From CAYSHJ01 sp964589725 (GTDB lineage: Bacteria; Planctomycetota; Planctomycetia; Planctomycetales; Planctomycetaceae), in contig CAZPUJ010000462.1 of NCBI GenBank assembly GCA_964589725.1, positions 1 through 14,715 on the forward strand: a DNA stretch of 14,715 nt. The letters are read 5' to 3'. The notes beneath the pieces are model-generated. The model was given only the letters and a program-made list of their open reading frames with translations. It had not been told where the DNA came from and made no database searches. This document shows positions 7,301-13,368 of the stretch, piece by piece. Made by a program: the position numbers and the translations under genes. Within the stretch, counting starts at the first letter, position 1. Each line of letters starts with the position of its first letter.

Positions 7301-8674
7301 CAAAGTGCTCGCGATGTGCGGAATGTTGTGGAGCTGCGGCTCGAATCCCATATCCCACGCACTGTCGAATGGTGAAGAAGTCGTTGGAAATCCCAAGTCC
7401 GTAAAGGGGCGCGGCGTTAGCTGACCGCCAGGTGGTGCAACATAGGCTGGAGTCGATGGCGGGGTGATGTTGTCAAAAGTAGAACTAAACACCAATACGC
7501 CATCAACTCGAACGTTAAATACGTCAGGAGCACTGGAGAGACTGGTCCAACTATTGATAATCGCCAGCAAGAAATTGATGTCGATGCTGGTGTGGTTTGG
7601 GAGGTTCGTCAGAGTCAATGTCGTGGACGTCTGTGGGATCGAGCCAGGATTGGCAAACGTCCCCCCGGTGGCGTTTTCCAGCAGATTCCCGCCAAAGACA
7701 TTCGTTCCCGTTCCGATGCCAACGTACCCTTGAACGGGAGCGACGGTCGTTGTGCCTGAAAGCTCTGCCGGCACGCCGCTGTCAAAGTTTGTGGAAAAGG
7801 CAGTCACACTCGTCGTGGTCACGGCTAAATCACCAAACACCAAGTCATTGCCAGACTGTCCGTTAACGAAGTCCGCACCTAGCCCGCCCTGCAACGTGTC
7901 ATTGGACTCGCCGCCCAGAATCGAGTCGTCTCCGTCTCCGCCGTCCACGCTGTCGGTGCCGCCGTCGCCATTGAGCGTGTCATTGCCGGCCTCGCCGAGA
8001 ATCGAGTCTTCACCGTTGCCGGCGAAGACGCTGTCGTCGCCGTCACCAGTGCTGATCGTGTCGGCTCCGCTGCCGGAGAGGATCGTGTCGTTGCCGCCGT
8101 CTGCGGAGATCGCGTCCGCGCCGTCACCGCCAAGGATACTGTCGTTCCCCGCGCCGCCCGTGATCGAATCTCCGCCGTCCGTGCCGTCGAGCGTGTCATT
8201 GCCGTCGCCGCCGGTGATTGTGTCGTCGCCGTCTTCGCCGAATATCTGGTTGGCGATATCGGGGCTGCCGATCAGCGTGTCATCGCCGTGACCACCGCGC
8301 ACCGAGATGCTCGCCAGGGTGAGATAGTCGATCGCCAGAACACGGCTCAGGTCAATTGTGTTCTCCTGATCACCGCCAGTGATGATGATGGACTGCAGGT
8401 TGGCTGCGGGCACGCTGCCGATGCTCAGGTTTGGTGCGAGCAACTCGCCCGGCGCCGCCGTTTGGATCAACACGTTGCCACCGATCACACCCAGTTGAAT
8501 GCTGTCGCCGTCGTCGGACGAGATGTTCAGTTCCGTCCCGCCGATCAACAGTACGGAGACGGACGGCAGCGTCCGTTCTTCCAGCCGCTGGGCGAGTGCA
8601 TTCGGATTTTTCCGGTGACGTTGACTTTTCCGATCTCGCGAATTCAGGTTGTACAGCCAATTCCACAACTGCAT
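4313..8674 (-). CDS. Giant RTX calcium-binding repeat protein with Ig-like and lectin-like inserts
   Basis: A 1453-residue secreted or surface protein. The start at 8674 is strongly supported by GGAGGG six bases upstream. Residues 29-38, RLEERTLPSV, match the N-terminal motif of many large planctomycete exported proteins; there is no ordinary signal peptide. Four blocks of glycine/aspartate nonapeptides (GGxGNDxLx, which fold as calcium-binding beta-rolls) lie at about 128-283, 497-588, 998-1076 and 1160-1430, roughly 60 units. Between blocks one and two is a beta-rich domain (about 285-495, FSTNFDSGVPAELSG ... GTDESWGIDHLEVILNG), likely jelly-roll. After block two come a poly-proline linker (598-616), a beta-rich domain (620-900), and a Big_9/cadherin-like module (905-995, LTYTPNAGFSGTDSFTYTI). 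The chain ends in a hydrophobic tail, NEGFALSAVILTVLDAL. No type I secretion genes are in the window. Adhesion or matrix function is inference. Confidence 0.9.
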   Translation of the reverse strand: MQLWNWLYNLNSRDRKSQRHRKNPNALAQRLEERTLPSVSVLLIGGTELNISSDDGDSIQLGVIGGNVLIQTAAPGELLAPNLSIGSVPAANLQSIIITGGDQENTIDLSRVLAIDYLTLASISVRGGHGDDTLIGSPDIANQIFGEDGDDTITGGDGNDTLDGTDGGDSITGGAGNDSILGGDGADAISADGGNDTILSGSGADTISTGDGDDSVFAGNGEDSILGEAGNDTLNGDGGTDSVDGGDGDDSILGGESNDTLQGGLGADFVNGQSGNDLVFGDLAVTTTSVTAFSTNFDSGVPAELSGTTTVAPVQGYVGIGTGTNVFGGNLLENATGGTFANPGSIPQTSTTLTLTNLPNHTSIDINFLLAIINSWTSLSSAPDVFNVRVDGVLVFSSTFDNITPPSTPAYVAPPGGQLTPRPFTDLGFPTTSSPFDSAWDMGFEPQLHNIPHIASTLTIDFFANGAGFQGGTDESWGIDHLEVILNGVPIPNPIANDTLHGGNGHDTLDGGVGNDLINGGLDNDIALGNVGDDTMYGGSGRDSLLGDGPDLMSTETGNDVIQGQGGNDTVIGGRGTDTLNGGQGSDLVSSSFLVPLTPPPSPPPPAPPPPPPPAAPSNFEPAVCTTVGTPVGAFFTTLTNGTGDFSLEIDLDATGEFAFQTLYDPAGAMRPADPVFVEQHEVSVNGSAFTNIGFNSTTSSFTSTGTEANSSFTRDGLNYVLCQTVAPLFATSGSTMGTVLAQTYTVANLGTASVQLGFQRYEHMHLDNPGSGNFFNGFDDGGGRLVLAGGTEVLFETSESGAPTQVVDFVGVTGIGGDESAPDRFLVDDVGTSFGLPTLPDTVTNDANGDGFIDAGNDGHYEEVLRNFFTIDPGETITYTTHTVFGSGAPANIGDGSITSNTAPLAANDTVTVVGGFPITFDVVSNDSDADGALDFTSILIATNPTNGTVVSLNNGLLTYTPNAGFSGTDSFTYTIADNNGVPSNAATVTITVFGADGENDVLMGGIDDDTLVGAFGNDTLNGQAGNDSLRGGEGNDLINGGAGLDTLEGEAGNDTLNGQGGNDSLNGGDGDDMLIWQGAANGNDTVAGGASGFDTAQINGDGSNNSFIVSASNGLLKVSEGVGSVLIDPDIRYVNVNGVNGNDTITVSASLRGVRATKVTINGDAGDDLLIALGSQLGSVRLELNGGTGNDSLSGSLDNDTLRGGDGNDNLVAGPGNDLLDGGAGDDVLRGQDGNDRLDGGDGTDLLVGDAGDDIANGGAGNDTANGGDGNDTLRGDDGNDVLNGNVGNDSLEGSVGQDILFGGVGNDTLDGGHNDDTLNGQAGNDKIRGDHGDDSIVGGDGDNTINGGDGNDTISSGTGIDFINGSDGDDAINSDGGDDIIVGGDGNDTLAGGEGHDIVMGNDGKDTVNGQGGTDIVAGGQGVDVVVDPVAEINEGFALSAVILTVLDAL

Positions 8675-8956
8675 GACTTGCCCTCCGTGGCGAATGTCCG
8701 ACGTGAATGGGTCATTCGGATTTGACCCAACTGACTCGGAAAATGGGCTGTGACGATTTTGCCCAATGTCGCGATTAGCATGCTGTCTATCGGCGGTCAA
8801 AATCGGCAAACACGACAGTTCTAGTCTTGCTCGGCAGGACCGCTGCGTTGGGCAAACCGTCTCGATTGGCAGGACCGTCCGATCAGGTGCGTTGAGCACA
8901 ACACGAGCAACCGACAAACGCCGAACAACTCGGACAACCCGCAAAGTTTGACAGGA
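8675..8956 (-). promoter_or_regulatory. Upstream region of the RTX gene with inverted and direct repeats
   Basis: This 282-base gap separates the peptidase stop from the RTX start on the minus strand. At 8708-8729 TGGGTCA and TGACCCA form a perfect 7-bp inverted repeat with an 8-base spacer, 34 bases upstream of the RTX start codon; it could be an operator or a leader hairpin. Further up, GGCAGGACCG occurs twice (8833-8842 and 8868-8877, plus-strand reading) exactly 35 bases apart. No convincing minus 35/minus 10 pair was found. Confidence 0.4.
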
Positions 8957-9769
8957 CTACGAACGCCAGGCGGCCGGATCGAGGCGGTAGAACTGCCGCA
9001 GCAACGCGTACAGCGTTGGGCACTGCGACTGCATTCGCTCCGGACGTTCGTAGAAGGACTCCGTCGCCACGCAGAAGAATTCCTCGGGACTTTCGGCGGC
9101 GTAGTCGTCCAATAGCGTGCGGCGGGCGCGGTCGGAGTCGCGAACTTGGCGAGCAAATTCGGCGGCCAGGGCCTCCAGCCACGGCTCGCCGCGCTCGTCG
9201 CGAGCGGTCGAGAACCACGGAGTTGCTCGCTCGTGCAGCACGTGTGCGAATTCGTGCAAGACCACGTTTTGCCCCGGCGGAGTGATATGCTCGGCCGTCG
9301 GAATCTCGCTCCAAACCAGAATCACTGTGTGGATCCCGGCAGTTCCGCCGCTGGTCCACGCTTCGCCCAGATGCTCGTCCTCAATGTCGTCTTCGATCTG
9401 TTTCAACCAATCGCCGTGTGAGTAATCGACGCCGTCCACGCCGATCGGCGCTCGCCGGCCTTGATACGGAGTCGGATGCACCAGCACGTGCCGGACCGAG
9501 TCGAACCACTCGTCCTCAAAGCCCAGCGCCAGCAAACAAGCATGTCCGGCGATCGTGACTCGCACTTCGTCGGTGATCTCGAAACCGCGACAACCTTCCC
9601 ACGTCGTCGCGTGGACGAAAACCTGAGTCCGCTGTTGCCACTTGGCGGCGACATCGAGCGGCAGTCGGCGTGCTTGTTTGACATGCCGATTAAGATTGTC
9701 ACGCCACGCCACCGGAAACGGTCCGGCCAGCCAGCGTCGTCGACGGCGATGTCGAAGCCACGAGAACAT
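8957..9769 (-). CDS. mtfA: MtfA-like zinc-dependent peptidase (M90 family)
   Basis: A 270-residue cytosolic metallopeptidase of the MtfA (Mlc titration factor A) family, close to the E. coli length of about 265. Zinc-site motif HEFAH is at 172-176 within VVLHEFAHVLHE, with Glu173 as catalytic base. ESPEEFFCVATESFYERPE (226-244) is the second conserved family block and supplies the likely third metal ligand. VTIAGHACLLALG (71-83) is a further family block. The start MFSWLRHRRRRRWLAGPFP is typical in position and basic character although no Shine-Dalgarno precedes it; the 7-bp repeat array begins 12 bases upstream. In E. coli MtfA binds the repressor Mlc and influences glucose PTS expression, but no PTS or Mlc gene is here, so the planctomycete role is unknown. 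It may be cotranscribed with the RTX gene 282 bases downstream, but that gap looks large. Confidence 0.88.
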   Translation of the reverse strand: MFSWLRHRRRRRWLAGPFPVAWRDNLNRHVKQARRLPLDVAAKWQQRTQVFVHATTWEGCRGFEITDEVRVTIAGHACLLALGFEDEWFDSVRHVLVHPTPYQGRRAPIGVDGVDYSHGDWLKQIEDDIEDEHLGEAWTSGGTAGIHTVILVWSEIPTAEHITPPGQNVVLHEFAHVLHERATPWFSTARDERGEPWLEALAAEFARQVRDSDRARRTLLDDYAAESPEEFFCVATESFYERPERMQSQCPTLYALLRQFYRLDPAAWRS

Positions 9770-9780
9770 AATAGGCGTCA

Positions 9781-9871
9781 GAGGTCAGAGAACAGAGGTC
9801 AGAGAACAGAGGTCAGAGGTCAGAGGTCAGAGGTCAGAGGTCAGGGGTCAGGGGTCAGGGGTCAGAGAGCA
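9781..9871. repeat. Heptanucleotide tandem array, 13 units
   Basis: Thirteen consecutive 7-bp units: GAGGTCA (seven copies), GAGAACA (two copies, at positions two and four), GGGGTCA (three copies in a row near the end) and a final GAGAGCA. A degenerate unit, GGCGTCA, precedes at 9774-9780. Variant types are grouped, as expected from slippage or unequal exchange. It lies directly upstream of the mtfA start (9769, minus). It resembles the short tandemly repeated heptamers (STRR) described in cyanobacteria. Confidence 0.9.
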
Positions 9872-9884
9872 ATGGGGCTCGTTG

Positions 9885-10042
9885 CCACGGCTGGCTAATT
9901 CTTGAAACTACGGAACCTGTAGCCCAGGCCCTTGTGGCCTGAGTGATGAGACTCTCGCCTTTTTTTTCGATGAATTCAAATCAAACCGGCCACAAGGGCC
10001 GGGGCTACAGATTACCCAAAACGACGAACTAGCCAGCCGTGG
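9885..10042. repeat. Nested palindromic element (MITE-like)
   Basis: Two inverted repeats share one centre. The outer arms are CCACGGCTGGCTA (9885-9897) and its exact complement at 10030-10042. The inner arms are 23 bases each (9917-9939 and 9988-10010; core GGCCCTTGTGGCC / GGCCACAAGGGCC), with one mismatch. The 48-base centre contains a run of eight T (9960-9967). No coding frame fits inside. The layout suggests a small non-autonomous mobile or dispersed palindromic element; no flanking target duplication is obvious. Confidence 0.7.
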
Positions 10043-10115
10043 GCTTGTTGCGTTGCGCCCTTGAATTCGTCATTGTGTTTGATCTTGATCGACAGTCTCA
10101 GTTGGAGGCAGCGCC
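10043..10115 (+). promoter_or_regulatory. Leader of the FG-GAP gene with strong ribosome site
   Basis: GGAGG (about 10103-10107) lies eight bases before the ATG at 10116 and fixes that start. A TTGAAT at about 10061 could be a minus 35 box but the matching minus 10 is poor, so no promoter is claimed. Confidence 0.45.
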
Positions 10116-11342
10116 ATGATACGAGCGTCGGCGGAAAGTTGGACGATTGCGGCCATTTGGTTTTTTTTCGTCACGTCCGTCAACGCGGCGGAGATGCCGA
10201 AGTTTGCAGCGATAATCCTCGATCCCGACGTCGGCAAAGTTTGTTACGCAGTGACGTTGGCCGATGTCGACGGCGATGGCAAGCAAGACGTCGTCGCGGT
10301 CAGTGAGAACCGCGTGCTGTGGTATCAGGCTCCCGATTGGAAGCGGCGAGTCATCATCGAAGATCAGACCGAACGCGATAACGTCTGCATCGCGCCGCTG
10401 GACATCGACCAGGACGGGAAGATCGACTTCGCAGTGGGCGCCGGCTGGTCGGGCAAGAACACCGGCCAACTCGTCTGGCTGTCGCGCGGAGCGTCGCTCG
10501 ACGAAAAGTGGCATGTGCATCTGATCGGCCACGAGCCTTGGACGCATCGCATGAGGTTTGCCAACGTCGCTGGCGAGCAGCGGCCGCAGTTGGTCGTTTC
10601 GCCGCTCAACAAGTCGCAAGGGGACGGGGCGCGGTTGCTGGCGTTCTCGATCCCGCCAATACCGAAGACAGATCCGTGGCCGTCGCAGGTGATGAATGCG
10701 TCGATGAACCGCATGCACAACCACTGGCATCTCGATTGGAACGGCGACGGCATCGATGACACGGTGACTTCCAGTCAGGAGGGAGTGCATTTAATCAGGA
10801 CGATTGTCATTCAAAGCAGTGCCCTCAAGATATTTAACTGGACCGTGAATAAGCTCGGTAACGGTGCGAGCGGCGAAAAACCAGAGGCCAAGGGAGCCGG
10901 CGAAATCAAAGTCGGCAAACTGACGAACGGCCTGCGATTTATCGTCACCGTTGAGCCGATGCACGGCCAAGCCTGTGCCGTATACGTCGAGCCGAAAGCG
11001 GGCGAGAAAACGGCCGATGGCTTGTGGCCTCGGCACGTCATCGACGCGACTCTGAATCGCGGTCACGCGCTCTGGACTTGCGACCTCGACGGCGATGGTG
11101 GCGACGAGATCGTGCTCGGCTTCAGTGATCCCGGCCCCGGACCGATCAAAGGCCCCGGCGTCTTCGTCTACAGAGCCGATGACGCGACTGCGACTAAGTG
11201 GACCAAGCACACGATCGACGACGGCGGCATGGCGACCGAAGACCTGATCTGCGCCGACCTGACCGGCGACGGCCGCATCGATATCGTCGCCGGCGGCCGA
11301 GCGACGCGTAACGTGAAGCTGTACGTAAATCTCAAGCCGTGA
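10116..11342 (+). CDS. Exported FG-GAP/VCBS repeat beta-propeller protein
   Basis: A 408-residue protein with a signal peptide (hydrophobic IAAIWFFFVT, cleavage near VNA-AE, about 24) and a repeat propeller. Five calcium-binding loops of the DxDGDGxxD type are visible: DVDGDGKQD (50-58), DIDQDGKID (96-104), DWNGDGIDD (207-215), DLDGDGGDE (323-331) and DLTGDGRID (381-389). This is the FG-GAP/VCBS architecture common in planctomycete exported proteins; some relatives are annotated as aldos-2-ulose dehydratase-like, but no catalytic assignment can be made here. Residues about 229-246 (TIVIQSSALKIFNWTVN) are hydrophobic, encoded by a visibly AT-richer patch (about 10790-10850), and do not resemble the expected propeller strand. 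Its stop is 58 bases before the FabI-like gene. Confidence 0.85.
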   Translation: MIRASAESWTIAAIWFFFVTSVNAAEMPKFAAIILDPDVGKVCYAVTLADVDGDGKQDVVAVSENRVLWYQAPDWKRRVIIEDQTERDNVCIAPLDIDQDGKIDFAVGAGWSGKNTGQLVWLSRGASLDEKWHVHLIGHEPWTHRMRFANVAGEQRPQLVVSPLNKSQGDGARLLAFSIPPIPKTDPWPSQVMNASMNRMHNHWHLDWNGDGIDDTVTSSQEGVHLIRTIVIQSSALKIFNWTVNKLGNGASGEKPEAKGAGEIKVGKLTNGLRFIVTVEPMHGQACAVYVEPKAGEKTADGLWPRHVIDATLNRGHALWTCDLDGDGGDEIVLGFSDPGPGPIKGPGVFVYRADDATATKWTKHTIDDGGMATEDLICADLTGDGRIDIVAGGRATRNVKLYVNLKP

Positions 11343-11349
11343 AAGAGGA

Positions 11350-11400
11350 GACAGGGGGCAGATGATGCGACTCCTGTCCCCCTGCCCCCTGTCCCCTGTC
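11350..11400. repeat. 12-bp inverted repeat and CCCTGTC-type heptamers before the FabI-like gene
   Basis: GACAGGGGGCAG (11350-11361) pairs perfectly with CTGCCCCCTGTC (11382-11393) across a 20-base loop. The right arm lies in a run of near-heptamers (CCCTGTC/CCCTGCC type, 11373-11400) that ends exactly at the ATG of the next gene. It fills almost the whole 58-base intergenic gap and leaves no Shine-Dalgarno for the 11401 start. Confidence 0.7.
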
Positions 11401-12195
11401 ATGGACTTCCTAAACCTCACCGACCGCCGTATCGTCGTCTTCGGGATGGCGAACCGAAAGAGCGTCGCCGCGCACGTCGGAAACGTGCTGGCTGAGGCTG
11501 GGGCGAAAGTCATTCACGTCGTCCGCAGCGACGAGCGGCGCGAACAAATCCGCAAACTGATTGGCATCACTCCGATCCATGTCTGCGATGTTGAGCATCA
11601 GGACCAGATCGAGCGAGTTCGGGACGAGATCGCGTCGCAGCACGGGCCGATTCATGGCCTGGTGCATTCGATCGCGTTCGCCGATTATTCGGCCGGGTGG
11701 CTGCCGTTTCATGAGACTCCGCGGCGAGCGTTCTTGCAGGCGGTCGACGTTTCGTGCTTCTCGTTCATCGCGCTGGCGAATGCGTTTCGCGAGCTGCTCG
11801 ACAAAGAGGCCGGCAGTGTTGTGACGATCTCGATCTCGACGACTCGCATGGCCGCCGAGAATTACGGCTACATGGCTCCGGTCAAAGCGGCACTCGATTC
11901 GTCGGTCTGTTTCTTGGCGAAGTCGTTCTCGAAGTTCTCGAACATCCGATTCAATGCGGTCTGCCCCGGCTTGCTGAAGACATCGGCGTCCGCCGGCATC
12001 CCCGGTTACGTCGACAGCTATCTGCATGCCGAAAAAGCCACGCTCCGCAAACGAGCCGTTCAAACCGAAGAAGTTGCGAACGCCGTCGCGTTTCTGCTCA
12101 GCCCGCGATCGTCCGGCATCAACGCTCAGGGCTTGGTCATCGACGGCGGCATGGCGATCAATTACTTCGACGACAGTTTGATTCGGCCAACTTGA
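11401..12195 (+). CDS. FabI-like enoyl-[acyl-carrier-protein] reductase (SDR superfamily)
   Basis: A 264-residue short-chain dehydrogenase closest to FabI (about 262 residues), which reduces enoyl-ACP with NAD(P)H in the last step of fatty-acid elongation. The N-terminus MDFLNLTDRRIVVFGMANRK fits the FabI opening MGFLxGKRILVTGVAxxxS, supporting the 11401 start. HGPIHGLVHSIAFA (81-94) and ASAGIPGYVDS (196-206) are also FabI-like, and VIDGGMAINYF closes the fold. The catalytic pair keeps FabI spacing: Tyr155 and Lys162 (Y-x6-K, E. coli Tyr156/Lys163). The position of the second conserved FabI tyrosine (E. coli Tyr146) is Ile145 in TISISTTRM, and the E. coli SAGPIRT loop reads CPGLLKT, closer to ordinary SDRs. 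So it may be a divergent ENR or an SDR acting on another substrate. A longer form from ATG 11362 would have a better ribosome site but an N-terminus made of repeat sequence. Confidence 0.82.
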   Translation: MDFLNLTDRRIVVFGMANRKSVAAHVGNVLAEAGAKVIHVVRSDERREQIRKLIGITPIHVCDVEHQDQIERVRDEIASQHGPIHGLVHSIAFADYSAGWLPFHETPRRAFLQAVDVSCFSFIALANAFRELLDKEAGSVVTISISTTRMAAENYGYMAPVKAALDSSVCFLAKSFSKFSNIRFNAVCPGLLKTSASAGIPGYVDSYLHAEKATLRKRAVQTEEVANAVAFLLSPRSSGINAQGLVIDGGMAINYFDDSLIRPT

Positions 12196-12253
12196 CCGAC
12201 GGATTGGTGACTTCCAGAATGTCCCCGACATCACCACATTGGAGACGACAGTA

Positions 12254-13009
12254 ATGCGTCAACTCATTCGCGTTTCAACTCTTCTCGCCGCATTTGCTGG
12301 TTGCTTGATCCCGGCCATGGGCGAAGCTCCACAAAAGATTGCCGAAATCGCGAGCGTCGACGACCTCGCCGCAGAAATCGCCGCGAAAATGACGCTGCTC
12401 GAAGGACAACTTGCCAGCGCGGATAGCTATGCGAAGACGAGTGAGAAAAAGGAAGTGCCTCAAGCGGCGGGAGTCGTGGCCTGCATGGCGCAGGCAATTG
12501 TCGAGCATCCGGATCGCTCGAAGGCCAAGTTCCATGCCGCCGACGTCCGTGACGCGGCGATCGCCGTGCGACAAGCCAAGACCTTCGAGGAAGCCAGCAA
12601 GGCGTTCGCTCCGTTGAAGGACGCGCATTCCGGAAAATCGGCTGGTACCTCGAAGGCCGAGCACGAGTGGAACAAACTGTCCGGTCTTGGCCGCATGATG
12701 GAAGAGATCAACGGCCGTTCGTCCACTCTCCGTCGCGGACTGCGCCGGCTGCAGAAGCCGGAGGAGACCGCTCGCGACGCGACCGTGCTGGCTGTGCTGG
12801 CGTTGGCCATGGAAGTCGACACTCACGAGGTCAAAGATCAAGCTCAGTTGCCACTGTGGAAGGAACTCTCTGCCAAGTATCGCCACGAGATGTTGGAAGT
12901 GGCTAAAGCTGTTCGCGCGAAAGACACCGCCAAAGCCAGCGAGCACTTCACCGCCGCCAACGAAGCCTGCAACAAGTGTCACGAGCAGATTCGGGACAAG
13001 GACAAATAG
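12254..13009 (+). CDS. Exported cytochrome c'-like protein with duplicated helical module
   Basis: A 251-residue periplasmic protein. The start at 12254 has GGAG nine bases upstream; residues 1-23 form a signal peptide (LIRVSTLLAAFAGCLIPAMG). The C-terminal part ends in CNKCH (239-243), a haem c attachment motif right at the C-terminus as in class II cytochromes c (cytochrome c', a four-helix bundle). The protein is nearly twice the usual length. The first half (about 75-128: VACMAQAIVEHPDR ... FHAADVRDAAIAV ... FAPLKDAHSG) seems to follow the same pattern as the second (about 180-243: VLALAMEVDTHE ... WKELSAKYRHEMLEV ... FTAANEACNKCH), but without the CxxCH. This suggests an old duplication with one haem site lost. 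Electron transfer or gas binding is inferred from the family only. An unrelated helical N-terminal domain is the alternative. Confidence 0.75.
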   Translation: MRQLIRVSTLLAAFAGCLIPAMGEAPQKIAEIASVDDLAAEIAAKMTLLEGQLASADSYAKTSEKKEVPQAAGVVACMAQAIVEHPDRSKAKFHAADVRDAAIAVRQAKTFEEASKAFAPLKDAHSGKSAGTSKAEHEWNKLSGLGRMMEEINGRSSTLRRGLRRLQKPEETARDATVLAVLALAMEVDTHEVKDQAQLPLWKELSAKYRHEMLEVAKAVRAKDTAKASEHFTAANEACNKCHEQIRDKDK

Positions 13010-13146
13010 TCCGCCAACATGTTCTTCTTAGTTCAAGCTTGAGTGGAGATTTCTTGTTCGATCATCCGAGTGATCGCTTAATACACTAGCACGATGTCGG
13101 GGTCGGTTTTCTCTGTCGAAGCGAGATGACTCGACGCTAGAATCGC
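13010..13146. other. Intergenic stretch after the cytochrome gene
   Basis: No gene is seen. There are two weak dyads (GATCA-TCCGAG-TGATC at about 13060-13075, and GTCGA...TCGAC near 13115-13135) but no T-tract terminator. Together with repeat copy B and a short leader it makes up the 359-base gap 13010-13368. Confidence 0.4.
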
Positions 13147-13314
13147 AACGTGGGCTTCGCCCGCAACCTTGCTCCCTCTCCCCCGCATCGGGGGAGAGGG
13201 CTGGGGTGAGGGGGTTCATGAGCCAGTGGAGCGCTCCGCCCCCTCTCCCCCGCAGCGGGGGAGAGGGGACCAATTGCGCGCAGGGCGCGCAAAATTGACG
13301 ACCGAAGACTCTAA
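13147..13314 (-). repeat. G/C-rich hairpin repeat element, copy B (inverted relative to copy A)
   Basis: Read on the minus strand this is nearly the same as 4094-4273: AGAGTCYTCGGTCGTCAAT, then the GCGCGC hairpin, GCAATTGGTC, the first CCCTCTCCCCC hairpin (here 13241-13267, around GCAGC), GGCGGAGCGCT, TGAACCCCCTCACCCCAGC, the second hairpin (13174-13200, around GCATC), and GGTTGCGGGCG. It lacks about 12 bases present in copy A. Similarity stops abruptly at both ends, which defines the unit at about 170 bases. It lies between the cytochrome gene and the coiled-coil gene. Confidence 0.85.
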
Positions 13315-13368
13315 TCTCTCAATGGCAGGAGATGACGGAACTCCCCTGTCTTTTGTTGAGGATGTCCC

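Noticed and set aside
4365..8291. Many plus-strand open frames rich in Ser-Pro-Pro or Val-Val-Ala over the RTX region
   Set aside because: They are mirror frames of the repeated Gly-Asp codons of the minus-strand RTX gene, with no own start signals or family resemblance.
4313..8674. Short DNA repeats of the GTCGTTGCCGTCGCC type as a possible CRISPR or satellite
   Set aside because: They are the DNA form of protein nonapeptide repeats, in frame, with no unique spacers.
9940..9987. T8 run in the palindrome centre as a terminator
   Set aside because: It lies in the loop between the inner arms, not after a G/C-rich stem, and no gene ends just before it.
11410..12237. Minus-strand frame of 275 codons opposite the FabI-like gene
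   Set aside because: No family motif; the plus strand encodes an unmistakable SDR over the same bases.
12275..12982. Minus-strand frame of 235 codons opposite the cytochrome gene
   Set aside because: Shadow frame; the plus strand has signal peptide and CxxCH.
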